Source: a virus. From it: DNA of 47,998 nt. The notes below the pieces were generated by a model. It was not told where the DNA came from and made no database searches. It worked only from the letters and a program-made list of their open reading frames with translations. Every line of letters starts with the position of its first letter. Positions within the stretch are counted from its first letter, which is position 1. The position numbers and the translations under genes are program-made. The stretch spans positions 1 to 47,998 of the IMG/VR virus record IMGVR_UViG_3300046796_000589; one strand, 5' to 3'. Below, piece after piece: positions 40,290 through 47,306 of this stretch.

Positions 40290-40560
40290 CGCGCTCGCGA
40301 GCGTGATCGCGCCGTCTGCAAAATCGATCACCCTCTCACGTTTCACGCTCGGTGTCTCATCACCCGAGAGGGTGACCAGTTGCGCCGTTTCCGCGGGAGC
40401 AACTTGCATAGCCCACACCGTCCACCATACTGCCACTAAACGGCCACGGTGAGACGGAAATGTATTGCTCGGGCCGCCGCCGATCTCTATTCCTGACACC
40501 CTTCCGGCACGCTCTCGACTCGGATCGAAACACGTGACGGACACACGCGGGGAGACCGAC
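40290..40560. promoter_or_regulatory. Gap with palindromes and a possible promoter
   Basis: CGCTCGCGAGCG (40292-40303) is a perfect 12-bp palindrome 3 bp after the stop. TCACCC-GAGA-GGGTGA (40360-40375) is palindrome copy e, with a half-copy TCACCC at 40328-40333. TTGCAT (40404-40409), 16 bp, CATACT (40426-40431) is a possible rightward promoter for the integrase-region genes. The remaining bases show no gene I can support. Confidence 0.4.
40360..40375. repeat. TCACCC-N4-GGGTGA palindrome, copy e
   Basis: TCACCC-GAGA-GGGTGA. This is the only copy outside the leftward block, lying between two rightward operons. Confidence 0.6.
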
Positions 40561-40956
40561 ATGGTGAGCGACGAGGACACGGTCGACGAAATCGTCGACG
40601 CTTTCATGAACAGCGCCAACCCGCGCATCCGGAAGTTCATCCGGAGCATGGTGCGCGCGGAGCTCCGCGGCGTGGACCCGTCCTGGGTCGATCAGCACAT
40701 GAGCGTGCTCGGCAATAAGCGGCACATCGCGGCCGTGCGCCGGAGACTGAACGCCGACCCGCAGGAGCCCGGGGCCAGGTGGGACGGCTACCGGAAGTAT
40801 CTGCTCTCCCAAGAGGCCATCGCCGAAGAGCTCGGCCGTCTCTCTGCGCTCTCTGCCCCTGGGGTGAGGAAGACCCGGGCAGAGAATGACCTGGACGAGG
40901 AAGGGGCTGAAGTATTGGCGCAGCTGGATCGAGACTTGGCGAGGGTGGGACGGTGA
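40561..40956 (+). CDS. Hypothetical protein (131 aa)
   Basis: 131 residues from ATG 40561, behind GGGGAG. Earlier in-frame starts (40465, 40534) lack a ribosome-binding site. The protein is helical and charged. TVDEIVDAFMNSANPRIRKFIRSMVRAELRG and SVLGNKRHIAAVRRRLNADP could include a helix-turn-helix-like pair, but the match is loose. The end (LDEEGAEVLAQLDRDLARV) is a coil. As the first gene after the promoter-bearing gap it might regulate integration, which is only inferred from position. Confidence 0.55.
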   Translation: MVSDEDTVDEIVDAFMNSANPRIRKFIRSMVRAELRGVDPSWVDQHMSVLGNKRHIAAVRRRLNADPQEPGARWDGYRKYLLSQEAIAEELGRLSALSAPGVRKTRAENDLDEEGAEVLAQLDRDLARVGR

Positions 40957-42305
40957 CGGAAGAACTTACGGCAGAGGAGCGGGCCCTTGTTTTTTCGGCC
41001 GCTGGCGAATTGAAGCAGCAGGAGCGCGCTACCAAGCAGGTCAGCGATGCGCTGCTCGACCAGCGCGGACAGGACATCAAGGAGTACAAGGATCGGCTGT
41101 TTGCCGCCGAGTCCCGCCTGGCAGAGGCGACCGCGCTGCTGAAGCTCGCAGCTGACTGGTTTGACTCGCCGCAACACGTCGTGGCTTGGGGCGCTCATCT
41201 GACCTGCAAAAAGATTCGCGACTTCCTCTCCGCCTCCCCCGCTCCAGCAGCGGAGCCAAGCACTCTGGACGGCATGCTGGCCCAGCGATGGGAGCAAGCC
41301 GCCGAGTCCGCAGACGAGCAACTGGACGCTGCCCACGAGCGCATAGGCACGCTGCTTGTGTTGCTGGGCAGAATCGTTAAGTACGCGCGTGAGGACAGAG
41401 CCACGACGCCGGGGTACACGAGGCTGGCGCGAGCCCTGGCAGAAGCCGAGAAGCTCCTCTCCGCCAGTCCCGCGCAGGCACCCATGTGCAGAGTCGACGT
41501 AGGCGGCGGGCCATGCGGAGACCAGGAACCGTGTGCGCTGCACCCCGCGCAGGCAGCGGAGCAGGAGCGAGGCGCGCGCTTTTCAGCGCGGGTTTCCTCA
41601 GTCGAGGAGGAGTACGCCGGAAAAGAGTTCCCGTCCGTGCTGGCGGGCGCCGCGACGGTCACGCCGGAACAGATACGGCACGCGCTTGCGGTCGGCATGC
41701 ACGAGGCGCGCTTGATTTCTGGCGACCCTTCCGAGCACCCTGACACCATCGCGCTCCGGAACTTGGGCGCCGACTATGCGACGCTGCTGGCAGAGAGTAA
41801 CGCGCATGAGATCGCGCTCGGGGAGTGCCAGAAAGACCGAGACGGCTGGAAGCGCGCCGCTGAGAGCCAGAACCGGCAATGGTCCGCCAAGTGTGAGGAG
41901 CTGACCGAGTGCCGGGCGGAGTTGGAGGCCACGACGCACAACTACGACGACCTGTTGCAGCAGCGCAATCGACTGGAGAACGAGGCAGATGCCGCGCGCG
42001 CCGAACGGGACACGCTCAAAACCCAGCTGGCTCGCGAGCAACCGTTCGTTGCGTCACTGGTAGCCGAACGGGACACGGCGCTGGGGCAAGCGGAAGCGTC
42101 GAGCAGCCTGGCTACGCTGAACTTCAAGGCCTACGAGACGGCGCTGGCCCGAATCGCGGAACTGGAGACGGCACGCGAACAGCATGGTGACGCAGTGACG
42201 GAGGCGGCTGGGCTCCGGACCCGCATTGTCCGAGCCGTGGCGGAGCTGGAGAGGATGGCGCCCGGCGACCCGGGGCGTGACCGCGCCCTGGAGGCGTTGC
42301 GATGA
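40953..42305 (+). CDS. Large coiled-coil protein
   Basis: 450 residues from GTG 40953 (GTGA overlap). Almost the whole length is helical coil (ELTAEERALVFSAAGELKQQ, ECQKDRDGWKRAAESQNRQW, RNRLENEADAARAERDTLKT). It is broken by short Pro/Ala linkers (FLSASPAPAAEPS, LLSASPAQAPMCRVDVGGG) with a partial repeat of LSASPA. A central region (ATVTPEQIRHALAVGMHEARLISG) looks like a separate small domain. It seems assembled from fused phage coil modules. Function unknown. Confidence 0.6.
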   Translation: MTEELTAEERALVFSAAGELKQQERATKQVSDALLDQRGQDIKEYKDRLFAAESRLAEATALLKLAADWFDSPQHVVAWGAHLTCKKIRDFLSASPAPAAEPSTLDGMLAQRWEQAAESADEQLDAAHERIGTLLVLLGRIVKYAREDRATTPGYTRLARALAEAEKLLSASPAQAPMCRVDVGGGPCGDQEPCALHPAQAAEQERGARFSARVSSVEEEYAGKEFPSVLAGAATVTPEQIRHALAVGMHEARLISGDPSEHPDTIALRNLGADYATLLAESNAHEIALGECQKDRDGWKRAAESQNRQWSAKCEELTECRAELEATTHNYDDLLQQRNRLENEADAARAERDTLKTQLAREQPFVASLVAERDTALGQAEASSSLATLNFKAYETALARIAELETAREQHGDAVTEAAGLRTRIVRAVAELERMAPGDPGRDRALEALR

Positions 42306-42736
42306 GCCGAGCCATGACCCGCAAACTAGCGAGCAGAGAGACGCTGGAGCGATTGGCGGAGGCGGTGGATGCATACGGCCGGCAGAACCACATGTTCGAG
42401 GCCGAGCATGTTACGCCTGTCAGGGAGGCACTGCGAGCCTACCGCGCCGAGATCACTCCCCCGCTGAGGACGAGGGCTGAGGTGGATACGGAGATAGCCC
42501 TCATCGTGCGCGCCATCGTGGCGGCAACCGGTGAGTCGCCGGGCTGCTGGGGTATCGGCAAGCGCACGCTGGGCCAGGAGTCGCGACTGGTCACGCTCTG
42601 CGCTGAGCCCACCGCGCCAGAGGGGGAGACGCCGGAGCCCGCGCGCGAGTACTGCGGGCCCTGCTACGTCAACGGTGTCCGACAGACCCCGGGTCACCCT
42701 GGGTCTTGCGCGGCCTGGAAAGAGCAGCTGCGGTGA
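42302..42736 (+). CDS. Hypothetical protein before the integrase
   Basis: 144 residues from ATG 42302 (ATGA overlap). The N-terminus is helical (KLASRETLERLAEAVDAYGR). The middle is IALIVRAIVAATGESPGCWGIG. The end carries cysteines (CAEP, YCGPCYVNGVRQTPGHPGSC), a possible metal site. The GTGA overlap couples it to the integrase, so it could be an excision or integration helper. It lacks the small winged-helix look of Xis proteins. Confidence 0.55.
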   Translation: MSRAMTRKLASRETLERLAEAVDAYGRQNHMFEAEHVTPVREALRAYRAEITPPLRTRAEVDTEIALIVRAIVAATGESPGCWGIGKRTLGQESRLVTLCAEPTAPEGETPEPAREYCGPCYVNGVRQTPGHPGSCAAWKEQLR

Positions 42737-44532
42737 CCGACGGTTTCCCCCTCCAGCTCCGCTGCGGCAAGGGCCAGCGCCCGCGGTTCTGCCTTCAGAA
42801 TGAGCGCTTCGCCGACCGGATGCGGTCGATGGCCAAAGATCTGGTCAAGGCAAAGAAGCCGCTCGAGGTGATTCTCTTGGTCCTGAAAGCCGGAGCCGCG
42901 CAGAAAACCGAGGCGCGCTTCTCGGCCGTCGAGGAGCGCTGCCGGCAACTCTGCTCGGAGAGCAACGTCCGGGACCCGGGCCAGCCCAAGACCTTCAAGG
43001 ACGTGGCCGAGCTCTGGATGAACGGCACCCTGTGCCGACGTTACCCCGACGACGTCAAGTGCTTGCAAGGCACGCACCTGTCGCGGGTCCGGTCGATCTG
43101 CGCGGAGATCTTCCCGAAGCTCGGGCACGTGCCCGTCGCCGCGGTGACCAAGGAGCTCGCGCTCGAGGTGAAGGCGGACGTATCCCCGGGACGGGGGCAG
43201 GGCAGCCGGCGGCATTTTGCGCTCGTGATCCGGCGGGTCATGGCGATGGCCGTCGATCCGTTGGGGCTCATCGAGCACTCGCCGATCCCGAAGAAATTCG
43301 TCCCGCCCCAGGGCAAGCCCCCGATGTTTGCTTTCCTCTACCCGGAGGAGGATCAGGCCCTCTTGGCGGACGAGCGCATCCCGTTCGAGTATCGGCTGCT
43401 CTACGGCTTGATCGTTCGGACGGGCTTGCGCTTCATGGAGGCGCTGGCTTTGGAGCCCCGGGACATCGATCTCAAAAAAGGCACGCTCACGGTCCGCAAG
43501 AGCAAGACCGGGGTGCCGCGGCTGTTTCGGTGCTCGCCGGACGTCGTCGCGTCGCTCGCGGCCTGGCTCGAAACCCCGCGCGAGCGGCTCTTTGCCGAGG
43601 TCTCCCCGTCCAACGCGGCGAGGCTCTTTCGCCAGCACCTCAAAGCCGCGCTCGAGCAGGCCGGCCTCTCCCTCCGAGATCTGTTCACCCGCACCAAAGA
43701 GCAACGTCCGATCCGGATCCATGATCTCCGGGCGACCTTCGTCACCCTCTATCTCGGGGCAGGTCAGACCGAGCGCTGGGTGATGGACAGGACCGGGCAT
43801 CAACAGTCGGCGATGCTCGCCAAGTACTCGCGCCAAGCGCGGCATGCGGCGGAGCTGGAGCTCGGCCCGCCCTTGCCCCTCGATGAATGTCTCCGCGCCG
43901 TGCGAGGCGCAGACGGGGTTCCCCTACTTGACCCGTCGCCGAGTCGCACTGCCGAGGCCGATGCAGCAATCGGACAGCCAGGGAACTCTACGCCCGGTAA
44001 CGCCGAGGTGGCCCCGCTCGGTGGCGGATACGGGGCGTCTTCTTCTGGCGGTCGCCGCATGCGCACTGGCACCACGCCCGGTACGAGCCACGGCTCCGTG
44101 GACCGGAGTGCAAAGGTCAGCGCGCAGCCGGGGGCCGCCAGGGTGGCTCAGAGGGTGGCTCGGGCCCCCCGGAAACCCCGTCAAAAGCCCGGATTATCGA
44201 GTACCAGTTGTACTCGACGAGCCTTGCAGGCGTCTGCACCTGCCAAGAAATCCCGAGAAAAACGCACCGCTGACCCCGGGACTGTGCCGGGTGAGCCACC
44301 CCAAATGGGGGGGGTGGCTCAGAATCTCACCAGTGCAACATCATCACCACGTGAGGAGAACGACATGTCGGAGGATGTGGAGACAGTGCTCGCGCGCGCG
44401 CTCGACCGGGCGAGCAAGGCGGGGCAGTGGGAGACCGTGACGGCGCTCGCGGCCGAACTGACCGAGCGGCGACGGGCCAAGGCTGGGGTGGTCAGCCTCG
44501 ATGCGGCGCGCCAGAGGAAGGCGGACCGGTGA
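42733..44532 (+). CDS. int: Tyrosine integrase with long C-terminal extension
   Basis: 599 residues from GTG 42733 (GTGA overlap). The catalytic domain has RTGLRFMEAL (R near 233), VRKSKTG (K near 258), IRIHDLRATF (H330, R333), TGHQQSAML (H356) and KYSR (Y365). A SAM-like arm-binding domain is at about 70-200. The enzyme should end near residue 390, yet the frame runs on for over 200 low-complexity, basic residues through an att-like region and into a separately startable small gene (44365). In myxophage Mx8 the attP lies inside its integrase gene, so integration swaps the 3' end. The same may hold here. The length of the translated product is uncertain. Confidence 0.85.
   Translation: MTDGFPLQLRCGKGQRPRFCLQNERFADRMRSMAKDLVKAKKPLEVILLVLKAGAAQKTEARFSAVEERCRQLCSESNVRDPGQPKTFKDVAELWMNGTLCRRYPDDVKCLQGTHLSRVRSICAEIFPKLGHVPVAAVTKELALEVKADVSPGRGQGSRRHFALVIRRVMAMAVDPLGLIEHSPIPKKFVPPQGKPPMFAFLYPEEDQALLADERIPFEYRLLYGLIVRTGLRFMEALALEPRDIDLKKGTLTVRKSKTGVPRLFRCSPDVVASLAAWLETPRERLFAEVSPSNAARLFRQHLKAALEQAGLSLRDLFTRTKEQRPIRIHDLRATFVTLYLGAGQTERWVMDRTGHQQSAMLAKYSRQARHAAELELGPPLPLDECLRAVRGADGVPLLDPSPSRTAEADAAIGQPGNSTPGNAEVAPLGGGYGASSSGGRRMRTGTTPGTSHGSVDRSAKVSAQPGAARVAQRVARAPRKPRQKPGLSSTSCTRRALQASAPAKKSREKRTADPGTVPGEPPQMGGVAQNLTSATSSPREENDMSEDVETVLARALDRASKAGQWETVTALAAELTERRRAKAGVVSLDAARQRKADR
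44141..44321 (+). other. attP: Putative attP: core dyad with flanking arm-type repeats
   Basis: TCGAGTAC-CAGTT-GTACTCGA (44197-44217) is a perfect 8-bp dyad with a 5-bp centre, suitable as a core for strand exchange. GGGTGGCTC occurs at 44141-44149 and 44153-44161. TGAGCCACCCC (44292-44302) and GGGGTGGCTCA (44311-44321) form a perfect 11-bp inverted pair of the same sequence on the other side. Arms flanking a core dyad is the attP layout of lambda-type integrases. No host attB can be seen. Confidence 0.5.
44365..44532 (+). CDS. Possible separate small protein in the integrase frame
   Basis: 55 residues from ATG 44365, behind GAGGAG. MSEDVETVLARALDRASKAGQWETVTALAAELTERRRAKAGVV is a compact two-helix protein. 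It shares the frame of the integrase extension. The good ribosome-binding site and separate domain suggest it is also made alone. If integration occurs at the att-like region, it would be cut off from the integrase promoter in the lysogen. Confidence 0.45.
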   Translation: MSEDVETVLARALDRASKAGQWETVTALAAELTERRRAKAGVVSLDAARQRKADR

Positions 44533-44744
44533 GGCAGACATCCAAGGCCGTCCTCACCGAGCTCGCGGAACGCGTCTACTCCACGATCTACGACATGACC
44601 CCGACGCAGCGGCGCCGTGCTCTCCGGACGCTGGACGGGCTGACGACCACCAACTGCGGGTGGACGGTGTTCAACATGCGGGAGGTGCTCCGGACGTTCA
44701 TCTTCATGGCCACGCCCCAGCGGCGGAAGCGAGACGTGAAGTGA
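44529..44744 (+). CDS. Small helical protein
   Basis: 71 residues from GTG 44529 (GTGA overlap). RQTSKAVLTELAERVYSTIYDMTPTQRRRALRTLDGLTTTNCGWTVFNMREVLRTFIFM is helical and basic, and may be a small DNA-binding or accessory protein. No precise family. It is coupled to the next gene by GTGA. Confidence 0.55.
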   Translation: MRQTSKAVLTELAERVYSTIYDMTPTQRRRALRTLDGLTTTNCGWTVFNMREVLRTFIFMATPQRRKRDVK

Positions 44745-44971
44745 CCGCCTCCTCCAACGCCCGCTACGGCTGGGCTACCCCTGCCGAGGCCGCTGCTGCG
44801 TCCGTTGCTTGGGACGAGCGCTGGCAGAGAGAGTGCTCCCACCGCTGGGTCAAGCGCGGGCTCGGGTATTTCCTCCGGGAGGAGCCACGACCCCCGGCAC
44901 TGGAGCCCATCCCGAGCTGTAGGGACACCATCCGTGCGCTCGAGGCGCAGATCAACTCCAGAGGATCATGA
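44741..44971 (+). CDS. Small hypothetical protein
   Basis: 76 residues from GTG 44741 (GTGA overlap). TASSNARYGWATPAEAAAASVAWDERWQRECSHRWVKRGLGYFL has one Cys-Ser-His and a helix. The end is PIPSCRDTIRALEAQINSRGS. It is unrecognised. ATGA joins it to the next gene, in the operon that leads to replication. Confidence 0.5.
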   Translation: MTASSNARYGWATPAEAAAASVAWDERWQRECSHRWVKRGLGYFLREEPRPPALEPIPSCRDTIRALEAQINSRGS

Positions 44972-45159
44972 AGAAGAAACGCACCCGCCCCGACAAGCAC
45001 ACCGAGCGCCTCCAATTGACGGACAAGGAGGTCCAGACGGCGGACGAGATCTTGATCCGGCTCAAGGCCCACCCGGACTACTCGTGCGTCCGTCCTCTGA
45101 ATAGGAAGACGGCGATCCGATTTGCCTTGGGGCGGTGTCTCGCGGGGATGGACGAGTAG
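44968..45159 (+). CDS. Small basic protein, possible ribbon-helix-helix type
   Basis: 63 residues from ATG 44968. MKKKRTRPDKHTERLQLTDKEVQTADEILIRLKAHPDYSCVRPLNRKTAIRFALGRCLAGMDE has a basic N-terminus, one strand (RLQLTD), and two helices, as ribbon-helix-helix repressors do. That fold is a possibility from the pattern strand-helix-helix. It directly precedes the replication initiator and could regulate it. Confidence 0.45.
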   Translation: MKKKRTRPDKHTERLQLTDKEVQTADEILIRLKAHPDYSCVRPLNRKTAIRFALGRCLAGMDE

Positions 45160-45164
45160 ACCGG

Positions 45165-45962
45165 ATGAACTACGAGGACGAGCCCTACGTACGGATGTAC
45201 ACGCGCAAGACCCTCACCTCGCGGCTCCTCGGGTGGGAGGGGCGAGCGGTGCAACAGGCGATGCTCAATGGCGAGTTCGACGCGGCGGGCATCTTCGCGA
45301 TCGAGGGCGATGCGGCCGAGTGCATCAGCGTCGTCACCGAACTGCCGCTCGAGATTGTGCGGGTAGGGCTCGATCGCCTGGTGAAGACCAAGACCTGGGT
45401 GGTGACCGGCAAGACCATCACCTGGCCCACCTACGAGGAGGCGCAAAACTGCATGCGTTCCGATAGGTTGCGGCAACGAGCGAGCCGCAAGGCGCGGGCG
45501 GAACGCTCCGTGACCGATGTCACGCCGAGTCGCCAGCCCGTGACCGATGTCACATCCGGTCACGCCGAGTCACGCGCTGTCACTCTCCCTCCCTCTGCTC
45601 CCTCCCATCCTCCCATCCTCCCTCCCTCCCCTGAAGATGAAGAGACATCCTCACCGGTGCGGCGGCTTGGCTGGTTTGTGCCGGCGGACTGGACCCCGAA
45701 GCCTACGCACCAGGTGCGTTGCCAGGAATTGCGCCTCGACATCGACGCGCTCTCCCGGGCCTTCCGGCTCCAGGAATTCAATAGGCAATACTCGGATTGG
45801 GACCGGCGCTTCGGGTCGTGGATCGAAGCCGAGCGGCTGAAGCGCGAGACGGCGGCGGGCAAGTCCGTCCCGGGTCTGCGCGGCGTCGGGCCGCCTCGCC
45901 ACGGCAGCCGACAGGGCAACGCGGGGATGACCGGATTCGAAGGACTGGAGAAAACCACATGA
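45165..45962 (+). CDS. Replisome organiser / replication initiation protein
   Basis: About 265 residues from ATG 45165 (GTG 45135 is possible). YEDEPYVRMYTRKTLTSRLLGWEGRAVQQAMLNGEFDAAGIFAIEG opens a winged-helix DNA-binding domain like those at the N-terminus of phage replisome organisers. SVVTELPLEIVRVGLDRLVKTKTWVV is part of the wing. A Pro/Ser/Thr-rich linker (residues 115-165) separates it from a C-terminal helical domain (ELRLDIDALSRAFRLQEFNRQ). The linker DNA holds phased repeats and a pyrimidine tract that may be the origin, as in lambda O. The following DnaC-like gene would recruit the host helicase. Confidence 0.7.
   Translation: MNYEDEPYVRMYTRKTLTSRLLGWEGRAVQQAMLNGEFDAAGIFAIEGDAAECISVVTELPLEIVRVGLDRLVKTKTWVVTGKTITWPTYEEAQNCMRSDRLRQRASRKARAERSVTDVTPSRQPVTDVTSGHAESRAVTLPPSAPSHPPILPPSPEDEETSSPVRRLGWFVPADWTPKPTHQVRCQELRLDIDALSRAFRLQEFNRQYSDWDRRFGSWIEAERLKRETAAGKSVPGLRGVGPPRHGSRQGNAGMTGFEGLEKTT
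45509..45632 (+). other. ori: Candidate replication origin inside the initiator gene
   Basis: GTGACCGATGTCAC occurs at 45510-45523 and 45540-45553, 30 bp apart. GTCAC begins at 45519, 45549, 45559, 45569 and 45579; the last four are exactly 10 bp apart, and all share one helical face. From 45581 to about 45632 the top strand is almost pure C/T (purines at only three positions). Phased initiator sites next to a strand-biased tract in the linker of the initiator gene recall lambda ori in gene O. Confidence 0.5.
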
Positions 45963-46660
45963 CCGCCGAAGAACTCGACCAGCTGCTCGAGCAGCAACCG
46001 CAGCGCGCGCCGGCGCCCGTCTCCGTGAAGGCCAAACGGTCCGGCATGTCCCCGAGCGGGGAGACCGCGCTCGAACTCCTCCGCGGCCTTGGCCCTCGCC
46101 CCCTCGGGGCGCTCGACCTCGAACTCCAGGCCCGGCAAGCCAAGGCCAAGGCGGAGCGCCGTGCGGCCGTCGTGGCGCAGCGGGAGAAGCTCTGGGGGCG
46201 TATCCGCCACCCGAGGCTCGCGGTGCAGCTGCGGGCACTGGACACCCCGTGCGGGCTGCTCCTGGGGCCGAGCGGCATCGGCAAGACCAGCGCCGCCCGG
46301 TGGATTGGCGCGCGCTACCCGGGCTGCTGGGTGACCGCCAGGGAGCTCGGCGCGGCCGAGCGCCACCACCCGCTCGGGGAAGGCCAGCCGCCGCTGCTCC
46401 GGGCAGCCATCGCGGCGCGGTACCTGTACCTGGACGACATCGGGACGGAGGAGCTCCGGGACTTGGGATCGATCCAGTTCGTGATCGACCAGCGATACTC
46501 GGCCGGGAGGGCGACGTTCGTCACGAGCGGCCTCACCCAAGCGGAGCTGTCCACCTACCTCGGCGCCCCCTACGTCCGGCGGTTGGTGCAGCAGCACGTC
46601 TGGATCGAGCAACGCCAGCTGCCCGTGCTGGTCGTCGATTGCCATCTGGAGACGCCATGA
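45959..46660 (+). CDS. DnaC-like AAA+ ATPase (helicase loader)
   Basis: 233 residues from ATG 45959 (ATGA overlap). Walker A GPSGIGKTS is at about residues 103-111. Walker B RYLYLDDIG is at about 153-161. An arginine-containing sensor (SSG-type TFVTSGLTQAEL) follows, and GAPYVRRLVQQ carries a candidate arginine finger. The N-terminal 90 residues are a charged helical region. It resembles DnaC/IstB-type loaders that place replicative helicase at an origin. With the organiser it forms a pair like lambda O and P. No replicative helicase gene is seen in this window, so the host enzyme is probably used. Confidence 0.8.
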   Translation: MTAEELDQLLEQQPQRAPAPVSVKAKRSGMSPSGETALELLRGLGPRPLGALDLELQARQAKAKAERRAAVVAQREKLWGRIRHPRLAVQLRALDTPCGLLLGPSGIGKTSAARWIGARYPGCWVTARELGAAERHHPLGEGQPPLLRAAIAARYLYLDDIGTEELRDLGSIQFVIDQRYSAGRATFVTSGLTQAELSTYLGAPYVRRLVQQHVWIEQRQLPVLVVDCHLETP

Positions 46661-47124
46661 GCGTCTATTGCGGCGACGGCGAGCCGGTCGCGTATCGCCG
46701 AGAGACGCGCCGCACGGCGCGCAAGCGGCACGAGTGCTGCGCTTGCGAGATCCCGATCTTGCCCGGCCACGGCTACTGGGTGATCGCGTCGTGCTGGGAC
46801 GGCCGAGTCCACAGCTGGAAGCGTTGCCTCCGGTGTCAGATCATCCACGATGCCCTCGTGCCGCTCTGCAGTATCAACGATGAGTGGCCCGACGAGGAGC
46901 TGAACTGCGGGCACACGTTCGAGGAGAACTACGATCGTCCGCCGCCGGAGTGGCTGGCCTCGCTCGCGTTCTGGCAGCCCGGCGATCCGCTTCCGAGCGT
47001 GAATCCCTGCACCGAGATCGGTCGATGGGACTACGTTCGGAGCATCGTCTATCGCCCGCTCCACATGCAGCAAGGTGGCATGCCGCGCGCCGACAACGCA
47101 TCCCACCAGGAGGCCTGCTCGTGA
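46657..47124 (+). CDS. Cysteine-rich hypothetical protein
   Basis: 155 residues from ATG 46657 (ATGA overlap). It has TARKRHECCACEIPILPGHGYW and a CLRC site (SWKRCLRCQIIHDALVPLC), a double C-x2-C zinc arrangement near residues 28-70. A Trp-rich, acidic C-terminal half (EWLASLAFWQPGD, YRPLHMQQGG) follows. This design occurs in phage proteins of unknown role found beside replication genes. The reading frame and codons look sound. Confidence 0.6.
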   Translation: MSVYCGDGEPVAYRRETRRTARKRHECCACEIPILPGHGYWVIASCWDGRVHSWKRCLRCQIIHDALVPLCSINDEWPDEELNCGHTFEENYDRPPPEWLASLAFWQPGDPLPSVNPCTEIGRWDYVRSIVYRPLHMQQGGMPRADNASHQEACS

Positions 47125-47306
47125 ACGACCCCAAACCCGAGCCCGACAAGATCCACGAGGCCGCGATGGAACACGCCCGCCGGTTCAATCTGGTCTGCGA
47201 CAACGGCCAAATCATCTGCCTCCGCCAGGGCTGCGGGATGGAAGCGACGCTCCCGAGTCTGCTCTGTGCAGAGCACCTGGCGATGCACCGGAGGGGGCAG
47301 CGGTGA
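47121..47306 (+). CDS. Small zinc-finger-like protein
   Basis: 61 residues from GTG 47121 (overlapping the previous stop). EAAMEHARRFNLVCDNGQIICLRQGCGMEATLPSLLCAEHLAMHRRGQR places C-x6-C-x4-C and a CxxH, a plausible zinc site. The next gene starts in its last codon. Function unknown. Confidence 0.5.
   Translation: MNDPKPEPDKIHEAAMEHARRFNLVCDNGQIICLRQGCGMEATLPSLLCAEHLAMHRRGQR

Noticed and set aside
40161-40409. Minus-strand frame of about 82 residues opposite the end of the lysis operon
   Set aside because: It has no ribosome-binding site, is mostly antisense to 40047-40289, and crosses a palindrome and promoter-like region; its codon pattern is explained by the opposite strand.
40953-42305. 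Tape-measure protein
   Set aside because: The 450-residue coil protein lies in the integrase region away from virion genes and lacks hydrophobic segments. The phage shows no long-tail genes.
43844-44440. Alternative plus-strand frame across the integrase 3' region
   Set aside because: It starts within the integrase catalytic domain without a ribosome-binding site and has no recognisable domain. The same bases hold the att-like repeats.
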